26,713 nt of DNA from an uncultured Aquimonas sp. (GTDB lineage: Bacteria > Pseudomonadota > Gammaproteobacteria > Xanthomonadales > Xanthomonadaceae), in the NCBI RefSeq assembly GCF_937888285.1, contig NZ_CALART010000027.1, positions 1 to 26,713 of the forward strand. Direction: 5' to 3'. Of the stretch, positions 21,219 to 26,713 are shown one piece after another. The position numbers and the translations under genes were made by a program. A model generated the notes under the pieces. That model had not been told where the DNA came from. It searched no databases and worked only from the letters and a program-made list of their open reading frames with translations. The first letter of the stretch is position 1. Every line of letters starts with the position of its first letter.

Positions 21219-22442
21219 GTGAGCGCGCCCTTCGACCGCCTGCTCTGCGGCCTGCGCGCCGCCACGCTCGCCGACGACAGCGGCTACGGCCTGATCGAAG
21301 ACGCCGCCATCGGCATCCGCGACGGCCGCATCGCCTACATCGGCCCGCAGGCAAAGCTCAGCGCCGAGCAGCGCCGGGACGCCCGCGAGATCGAGCTGTT
21401 CGACAACGCACTCGCCACGCCGGCCCTGATCGACTGCCACACGCATCTGGTGTTCGGCGGCAACCGCGCGCGCGAATTCGAGATGCGCCTGAACGGTGCC
21501 AGCTACACCGAGATCGCCCAGGCCGGTGGCGGCATCCTCAGCACCGTGCGCGCCACCCGCGAGGCGACCGAAGAGCAGCTGCTCACCGCCGCCCTGCCCC
21601 GCGCCCGCGCGCTGATGCGCGACGGCGTGGCGACGATCGAGATCAAGTCCGGCTACGGCCTCGACATCGACACCGAGCTGCGCATGCTGCGCGTGGCGCG
21701 TCGACTCGGCGAAGTGCTGGGCATCAGCGTGCGCACCACCCTGCTGGCCGCACATGCCCTGCCGCCCGAATACGCCGGCCGCGCCGACGACTACATCCGC
21801 CACGTCTGCACCGCCATCCTGCCCGCCGCCCACAACGAAGGCCTGGTCGACGCCGTCGACGCCTTCTGCGAAGGCATCGGTTTCAGCCCCGACCAGACCC
21901 GCCGCGTGTTCGATGCAGCATCCGCACTCGGCCTGCCGGTGAAGCTGCACGCCGACCAGCTCAGCAACCTCGGCGGCGCAGCCCTCGTCGCCGACTACGG
22001 CGGCTTGAGCGCCGACCACATCGAGTTCACCGACGAGGCCGCCGTGGCCCGCATGGCCGAACGCGGCACCGTCGCGGTGCTGCTGCCCGGCGCCTTCCTC
22101 TGCCTGCGCGAAACCCAACTGCCCCCCATCGACGCCCTGCGCCGCCACCGCGTACCCATGGCCGTCAGCACCGATCTCAACCCCGGCACCTCACCCCTGA
22201 TGTCCCTGCGCCTAGCCATGAACCTGGCCTGCACCCTGTTCCGCCTGACCCCCGAAGAAGCCCTGCGCGGTGCGACGGTGAATGCGGCGAAGGCGCTGGG
22301 GCTGGCCGATCGGGGACGATTGGTGGAAGGGATGCGGGCGGATATCGCGGTGTGGGGGGTGACGGAGCCTGCGGAGTTGAGCTACTGGATGGGCAAGAGC
22401 TTGCTGCAAACGACCTACAGAAGCGATCCGACTTCCGCCTAG
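21219..22442 (+). CDS. hutI: Imidazolonepropionase
   Basis: The 407-residue enzyme hydrolyses 4-imidazolone-5-propanoate to N-formimidoyl-glutamate, the third step of histidine degradation. It belongs to the amidohydrolase superfamily. Metal and substrate residues are visible: DCHTHLVFGGNRAREFEMRL (His74, His76), the loop AGGGILSTVRATR, HADQLSNLGG (His244), ADHIEF (His267) and STDLNPGTSP (Asp319). Length is normal. The GTG start at 21219 lies one base after the GNAT stop and gives a family-typical N-terminus. The other hut genes (hutH, hutU and a formimidoylglutamate hydrolase) are not in this window; a large low-GC gene follows instead. Codon choice changes abruptly from C-ending to G-ending near 22265, in the last 60 codons. 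Confidence 0.95.
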   Translation: MSAPFDRLLCGLRAATLADDSGYGLIEDAAIGIRDGRIAYIGPQAKLSAEQRRDAREIELFDNALATPALIDCHTHLVFGGNRAREFEMRLNGASYTEIAQAGGGILSTVRATREATEEQLLTAALPRARALMRDGVATIEIKSGYGLDIDTELRMLRVARRLGEVLGISVRTTLLAAHALPPEYAGRADDYIRHVCTAILPAAHNEGLVDAVDAFCEGIGFSPDQTRRVFDAASALGLPVKLHADQLSNLGGAALVADYGGLSADHIEFTDEAAVARMAERGTVAVLLPGAFLCLRETQLPPIDALRRHRVPMAVSTDLNPGTSPLMSLRLAMNLACTLFRLTPEEALRGATVNAAKALGLADRGRLVEGMRADIAVWGVTEPAELSYWMGKSLLQTTYRSDPTSA

Positions 22443-22525
22443 AAATTCGCCAAATCGCCAACACCCAATACGCCAATTTTTTGCCGAATAGAAGCAACAC
22501 GGGAGCACCGACACCGCATTGCACC

Positions 22526-22546
22526 CGAGCAGAATCACCCTGCTCG
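22526..22546. promoter_or_regulatory. Inverted repeat upstream of the multidomain nuclease gene
   Basis: CGAGCAG (22526-22532) and CTGCTCG (22540-22546) are perfect 7-bp inverted copies around AATCACC. The centre is about 55 bases before the GTG at 22591, where an operator or a leader hairpin could act. The remainder of 22443-22590 is AT-richer than the flanks and holds no gene. Function is inferred from position only. Confidence 0.4.
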
Positions 22547-22590
22547 CAGCACAGGGCAGAAAATTCGACAATCCTCTCGCGAGAAAAGAC

Positions 22591-25500
22591 GTGAGTTCGA
22601 TCAAATATCCCTATCCGAACAACGAAGACGAATTCGAAGACCTGGTGAGCGATCTTCTAGAAGCTCAGTTCAAGCCTCCATTGCCACCCACCCGATTTGG
22701 ACGGCGTGGCCAGAGACAGGACGGGGTAGACATAACTTGGATCGACGACCAAGGAATGCATCGTGCAGCACAATGCAAGTTCTACATAAACAAGGCACTA
22801 ACTCCGTCCGCAATTAATCAAGACGTTCTCAAAGCACACAACATCAGACCACAGCTTAGATCGCTCATTTTCGCAACATCATTGCCACGTGATCGAGCAC
22901 TCACGGACCACGCGCGGACTTGCAAGCTTCACGGCTGCGAGGGTGCCGTAGAAATTTGGTTCTGGGAAGACATTGAAGCCTTCCTTGATCGACACACTCC
23001 CGTTGCGGCTCGACTAGTTCGCCCGAGCGTAATGAAGCACTTGCATTTGGTTTTGAAGGAAGATGGACTCGCTCTTGTGAGCACATCATCGCTGAGCATT
23101 CAACCCCTCAACACCAGTGCCCACTCAGAGCTGGAGCAAGAAGTGTCGGCCTTGTTGGGGACCGGTCGACTAAACGAGCTTTTCCAACGACTAACCACAA
23201 AAGAGATCGATTCTAGCGATGCACTGAGACTCACACTGGCCCGCGCGCACTTCCAACGGGGCGACTATGACGACGTGCTTAGAATTGCTGAACGATACCG
23301 CACTCAGCCAAGTCTGCTGGCGTTAGCAGCGCTAGTTCACGCCCGATCAGGGCGAATCACTGAATCAAGGCAGGCGAGCCTAGAAGCCAGCCAGGGCGCG
23401 AGGAAGGAGGAGTTACCTTACATTACCGCATTGGGCTTCTCTGCGGCATGCGCGAGAGGCGAGGTGGACTATCGAGGATTGCTTGAGCTCGTTCCAGAGG
23501 CACTGAAGGGTCATCCTGTAATCGAGAGTGCACTCGGTGACGCCGCGCAAAGCGAAGGCAATGATGAAGCTGCAATCCTGCACTATACAAATGCCCTCGA
23601 TTGCGATCCTCGCCCAAATATCCTGCGAAGGATAGCACTCCTTTCCGCACGCCTCTCTCGCTGCGCCGCACAGCTGCCTTTGGCGAGCTTCGCAATCGAA
23701 CAACCCAATCTCGTTAGTGAGCTCATTTCAATTCGCAATGAGCTAATCGCAGAAAACCGCGATGAGCTGCATCCCGAGATTCGATGCACCCTGATATACA
23801 ACCTTGGAGTCGCGTCCGGTCTTCTCGATGACAGGGTCGGCGCAGTCGATTTCGCGCGACAAGCTCTTAGCATTTCGAGCAACAAGACCCCTTATTGGCT
23901 CCGTTACGCGTTAGTTCTGGGAATCTACGGGCTTGGCATCGAACCCGATTTGGCAGAGAAAGCCCCTAGAGATAACGCACCACTGCAGCTTATGCTAGCT
24001 GATCTTGAACGCCGCCAAGGCAATCTAGCGGGTGCGCGAGAGCGCAATCGAATCGCCATGAGCCTGCCAGAACTCGACCCAGAGACTGCGGCTCGCCTAG
24101 AGGCCCAGCGTATCGAGCTTGAGGACCCATCACTCGACCAGAACGACCGCTTTAACAGACTCATAGAACTAGCGGAAACTAGCCCGTTCCCGACGCCATT
24201 CTTTTCGAGGGCAATTGAGACTGGCAGGCTTGCAACCGAAGAAATGCACCGGCTCGTCGCCTCGATCAATAAGGCAGACTTCGAAAACACCGACATTGTC
24301 GAGCGCGCTTCGCTAGCAGGAATGCTAATTGAGCGTGGTATTTTGAGTGCGGCAGTTCGCTTTATCGATGACTTACGCTGTGTCCAGCGACGGGACAACG
24401 GCGACCTTGATGTAGGCGTTGCTGGGGTACTGACTTCGCTCCTACTCTACACTCGCCGACTCACCGAAGCCGAAGCACTTACCGATGAATGGTGCCAGTC
24501 AAGCCCTCAGAGTGTGTACGCTCGCTCAGCAAGAACCCGCGTTCTGGTTGCCGCAGGAAAGCCGGAAATGGCGGTCGATGAACTGCTGAATTCACCATCC
24601 GTTCTTTCGTGCAACGCGGTCATTTTGGGTCAAACAACGGCCCTGGCTAAAATGTGCGGGCGACTAAGTGAGCTGCGGCGATTGCTTAAGAAGATCAACG
24701 CACCTGAGGCAGTAACATCGAACGATAGGCGCGCACTTCTTTTTGCACTAAGCGCAACCAAGAGCACACTTCACCTTGAACAGCTGGCAATCTCTTCGTT
24801 GCGGCCTGACGCTGATCTTTCGGATATCGCGGCGGGCCTCCTGTGCTTGTCGACCACTGGCCAACGCAACTATACCTCACCGGTTGCGCGGCCAAATTGC
24901 GCCATCACCGTAGAGCACCCAAGCCAAGGGCTTCTCAAGTATTGGATTGGGCCTTCGTCTCCTCCAATTGTTGGCCTCGGCCGTGGCGACTGGCTCACTA
25001 CCTTTATCGGGCGAACCTCTGGGGATTACGTTACCCCTGACTCGGGCCCCTTCTCGGGCACAACATTTATGCTCATAGATATCAAACCGCCATTGGCACT
25101 GCTTAATGAGCACGCTCAGCAACAAGGCAGAGCTGACGGGCATTTGCGCGGATATAGCGGCGAACCATCCGAGTTGATTCCGCAGATCCACGAGCAGCTG
25201 CGAGTCCATCAGCAGGCCACACAGAAAAGCCTCGAGCTCGGCGGGCGAGTGGGTATGCCCGCGGTCATCATGGCATCTGCCTTGGGTGGTTCCCCAAGAG
25301 AGTTCCTTCATGCAAGCCAGGGTTGGACCCCGCTTTGTCACACTGGAAGTGCTGACGACTTTGCCCGAGAAGACAGGGCAGTAGAGAGGTTGGACGGCTG
25401 GGTGATTGACGGAGCTACGATTTGCATTATTGTGGAAGCCAATCTGCGGGAAGTCTTTAGCAACTTAAAAACGCGCCTTTACGTAACACGAGAGACGTTG

Positions 25501-26298
25501 GCGGCACTGCGAGAATGGTACATGCACGAGCGGTCCACCTTCCGCTCAGCAGGGGTGATGAGCTCCTCACAAAAAGGGAAGATTCGTCTACGTGAGTTCG
25601 ACTCAGCATCCCGACGTGAACATCGCCGCTTTTGGTCTCGCGTCCATGACTTTGTTGAAAACGAAACTATCCTTGCTGAGCGCGCAGACGATGAGACTTC
25701 CGCCGAGTTCTCACAGTTTCGCGATACGCTGGACACCGGCACCATAAGTTGTCTAGCGACCGCCAAAGCGTTGGGTTTGGGATACCTCACCGACGAACTA
25801 GCTATTCGCCAGGTCTTTGCGTTGCCTTTTGGAGTGGAGGCAGTTAGCCTCCGGGCGTTCCTGATGAAGTGGTTTCAGGCTGGCATTAGGGAAAGTCCAG
25901 GCTACTCCCTCGCCGCGGTTCGTGCGTTCGCAAGACTCGCTGGGCACGGGCGTAAGTTTCAGTCGATCCCGGTAGCTTCGCCATTTGCTTCTCTGTACGC
26001 AAGTGCGAGCGAAAGAAGCCAACTTATTTCAGACCTCCTATCCACTACAGCTACGGCCGAAGCGAGCTTTTGGAAACAAGGTCTTCTTCTGATTGCAAAG
26101 AATCATGCGTTACGCGCCGCTTCGCTATCTTCTGGGATCAGACCTCGGAAGTTGCTTTCGATAGTTCTTCGAAGTCTTCCAAAACTCCCTGCTGAGCAGA
26201 TGTCACACCTTGCCGAATTGATCGAGCGTGACTGGCGAACGGTTGACCGTAGCACTCGACGTGCTGTCGTCCGTTGGTTGCGTAAGCGTGTGGGTTAA
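22591..26298 (+). CDS. Large multidomain protein: Mrr-like nuclease, TPR solenoid, Gre-like segment, PIN-like nuclease
   Basis: The 1235-residue product has no obvious ATPase or membrane segment. Residues 10-135 resemble Mrr-type PD-(D/E)xK nucleases: DEFEDLVSDLL, then GRRGQRQDGVDITW (Asp44/Asp47), AAQCKFY (Gln61, Lys63) and GAVEIWFWEDIEAFL. Residues 180-755 are repeated helical pairs, TPR-like (ARAHFQRGDYDDVLRIAERY, SALGDAAQSEGNDEAAILHY, MLADLERRQGNLAGARERNR). Residues 765-835 recall the GreA/GreB C-terminal domain (GRGDWLTTFIGRTSGDYVTP, then DSGPFSGTTFMLIDI). Residues 935-1097 look PIN-like: GWVIDGATICI (Asp940), YVTRETLAALREW, TISCLATAKALGLGYLTDEL (Asp1068) and GVEAVSLRAFL. The GTG at 22591 directly precedes domain one; a TTG 24 codons earlier is less likely. 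GC is clearly lower than in its neighbours, suggesting transfer. A defence or conflict role is inference. Confidence 0.82.
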   Translation: MSSIKYPYPNNEDEFEDLVSDLLEAQFKPPLPPTRFGRRGQRQDGVDITWIDDQGMHRAAQCKFYINKALTPSAINQDVLKAHNIRPQLRSLIFATSLPRDRALTDHARTCKLHGCEGAVEIWFWEDIEAFLDRHTPVAARLVRPSVMKHLHLVLKEDGLALVSTSSLSIQPLNTSAHSELEQEVSALLGTGRLNELFQRLTTKEIDSSDALRLTLARAHFQRGDYDDVLRIAERYRTQPSLLALAALVHARSGRITESRQASLEASQGARKEELPYITALGFSAACARGEVDYRGLLELVPEALKGHPVIESALGDAAQSEGNDEAAILHYTNALDCDPRPNILRRIALLSARLSRCAAQLPLASFAIEQPNLVSELISIRNELIAENRDELHPEIRCTLIYNLGVASGLLDDRVGAVDFARQALSISSNKTPYWLRYALVLGIYGLGIEPDLAEKAPRDNAPLQLMLADLERRQGNLAGARERNRIAMSLPELDPETAARLEAQRIELEDPSLDQNDRFNRLIELAETSPFPTPFFSRAIETGRLATEEMHRLVASINKADFENTDIVERASLAGMLIERGILSAAVRFIDDLRCVQRRDNGDLDVGVAGVLTSLLLYTRRLTEAEALTDEWCQSSPQSVYARSARTRVLVAAGKPEMAVDELLNSPSVLSCNAVILGQTTALAKMCGRLSELRRLLKKINAPEAVTSNDRRALLFALSATKSTLHLEQLAISSLRPDADLSDIAAGLLCLSTTGQRNYTSPVARPNCAITVEHPSQGLLKYWIGPSSPPIVGLGRGDWLTTFIGRTSGDYVTPDSGPFSGTTFMLIDIKPPLALLNEHAQQQGRADGHLRGYSGEPSELIPQIHEQLRVHQQATQKSLELGGRVGMPAVIMASALGGSPREFLHASQGWTPLCHTGSADDFAREDRAVERLDGWVIDGATICIIVEANLREVFSNLKTRLYVTRETLAALREWYMHERSTFRSAGVMSSSQKGKIRLREFDSASRREHRRFWSRVHDFVENETILAERADDETSAEFSQFRDTLDTGTISCLATAKALGLGYLTDELAIRQVFALPFGVEAVSLRAFLMKWFQAGIRESPGYSLAAVRAFARLAGHGRKFQSIPVASPFASLYASASERSQLISDLLSTTATAEASFWKQGLLLIAKNHALRAASLSSGIRPRKLLSIVLRSLPKLPAEQMSHLAELIERDWRTVDRSTRRAVVRWLRKRVG

Positions 26299-26311
26299 CG
26301 ATTTGGCTCCT

Positions 26312-26327
26312 CAGATGCCGTCATCTG
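26312..26327. other. Small hairpin after the nuclease gene
   Basis: CAGATG-CCGT-CATCTG forms a 6-bp stem with a 4-base loop, 14 bases after the stop codon. No T-tract follows, so its value as a terminator is weak. The stretch to 26392 holds no gene. Confidence 0.35.
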
Positions 26328-26379
26328 CGCTATTCGGATACGCCACTTCGGTTCTGCGTGTGATGCGTGCGTAGTGGGT

Positions 26380-26385
26380 AAGGAG
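26380..26385 (+). promoter_or_regulatory. Strong ribosome binding site deciding a TTG start
   Basis: AAGGAG lies seven bases before the TTG at 26393. It decides the start of the carbon-nitrogen hydrolase gene: no in-frame ATG precedes the conserved N-terminus, and the strand MHRLCIALANLAI begins exactly there. Confidence 0.75.
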
Positions 26386-26392
26386 CTCCGCG

Positions 26393-26713
26393 TTGCATAG
26401 ACTCTGCATCGCCCTCGCCAACCTCGCCATCCCCGCAACCCGCGAAGCCGCGGTCGAGGCCGCTGTTGCCGCCATCGCTGAAGCCGGCCGCCAGGGCGCG
26501 CTGATCCTCTGCTTTCCCGAGTGCTTTATCCCCGGCTATCGCTGGCCGGGGGCGGTGATGCCGGCGCCGGAGGCGGGCTTTCTTGAGCAGGCCGTGCGCA
26601 CGGTGGCGGCTGCGGCGAAGGCGGCGGGCGTCGCAGTGATCCTCGGCACCGAGCGCATCGTAAGCGTCCGGCCACCACACCTACCGCTCGACCTCACCTT
26701 GTGCTGGGCCTTA
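26393..26713 (+). CDS. Carbon-nitrogen hydrolase (nitrilase superfamily), N-terminal part
   Basis: The gene runs off the window; 107 codons are present. From the TTG start, the product reads HRLCIALANLAIPATREAAV, then ALILCFPECFIPGYRWPG, where Glu43 in FPE is the first residue of the Glu-Lys-Cys catalytic triad, and AAKAAGVAVILGTERIV, the strand that follows in this superfamily. Members hydrolyse nitriles or amides; the substrate cannot be told from this part. After ERIV (near 26660) the frame continues as SVRPPHLPLDLTLCWAL, which does not look like the expected continuation, so a frameshift or unusual insertion near the window end is possible. The coordinate lower bound is firm; the end is open. 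Confidence 0.78.
   Translation, partial: MHRLCIALANLAIPATREAAVEAAVAAIAEAGRQGALILCFPECFIPGYRWPGAVMPAPEAGFLEQAVRTVAAAAKAAGVAVILGTERIVSVRPPHLPLDLTLCWAL

Noticed and set aside
20168..21265. 365-residue minus-strand open frame
   Set aside because: It spans the 92-bp repeat array and the antisense of the GNAT gene; its internal repetition is only translation of the DNA array.

Overview
The window looks like chromosomal DNA of a high-GC gammaproteobacterium of the Xanthomonadales/Lysobacterales type. This is inferred from the GC-rich codon use, the overlapping rarA-crcB pair, a secreted protein with a VPT-type (IPTL-CTERM-like) C-terminus, TPR-fused modification enzymes, and long gene-free stretches packed with palindromic intergenic repeats. 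No rRNA, tRNA, CRISPR array, integrase or transposase was recognised.

Layout. 1-850: decayed accessory DNA, with the N-terminus of a KAP-type P-loop NTPase cut off at a repeat hairpin, a hexanucleotide tandem repeat, and a ParE/RelE toxin interrupted by a stop codon. 970-1827: a secreted protein of unknown role. 1828-2706: REP-type repeats. 2707-4446: a gamma-glutamyltransferase lipoprotein (minus strand). 4569-4791: a repeat triplet that cuts off a methyltransferase N-terminus. 4993-7722: a HELTH metallopeptidase and a secreted CxxCH protein. 8396-11542: a TPR-sulfotransferase and a secreted, C-terminally anchored protein that ends at a strong terminator. 11721-15971 (minus): crcB, rarA, an SDF-family symporter and a HemJ-like membrane protein, separated by CT-rich inverted-repeat elements. 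16476-19888: a receiver-like protein of unknown function, divergent from a TPR glycosyltransferase of the OGT/SPINDLY family. 20087-20545: a five-unit array with a period near 92 bp. 20675-22442: a GNAT acetyltransferase and imidazolonepropionase (hutI), one base apart. 22591-26298: one very large gene of clearly lower GC. 26393-end: the start of a carbon-nitrogen hydrolase.

The most interesting object is the 1235-residue protein at 22591-26298. From sequence alone I read it as an N-terminal Mrr-like PD-(D/E)xK nuclease, a long TPR-like helical solenoid, a segment resembling the C-terminal domain of GreA/GreB, and a C-terminal PIN-like nuclease. Two predicted nucleases on one solenoid with a Gre-like module, alone in a compositionally foreign insertion between housekeeping genes, suggests a single-gene conflict or phage-defence system. 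That function is inference. The KAP, ParE and methyltransferase remnants elsewhere show that this chromosome gains and loses accessory genes, and two of them end at the same hairpin repeat family (GGTGCGC...GCGCACC).
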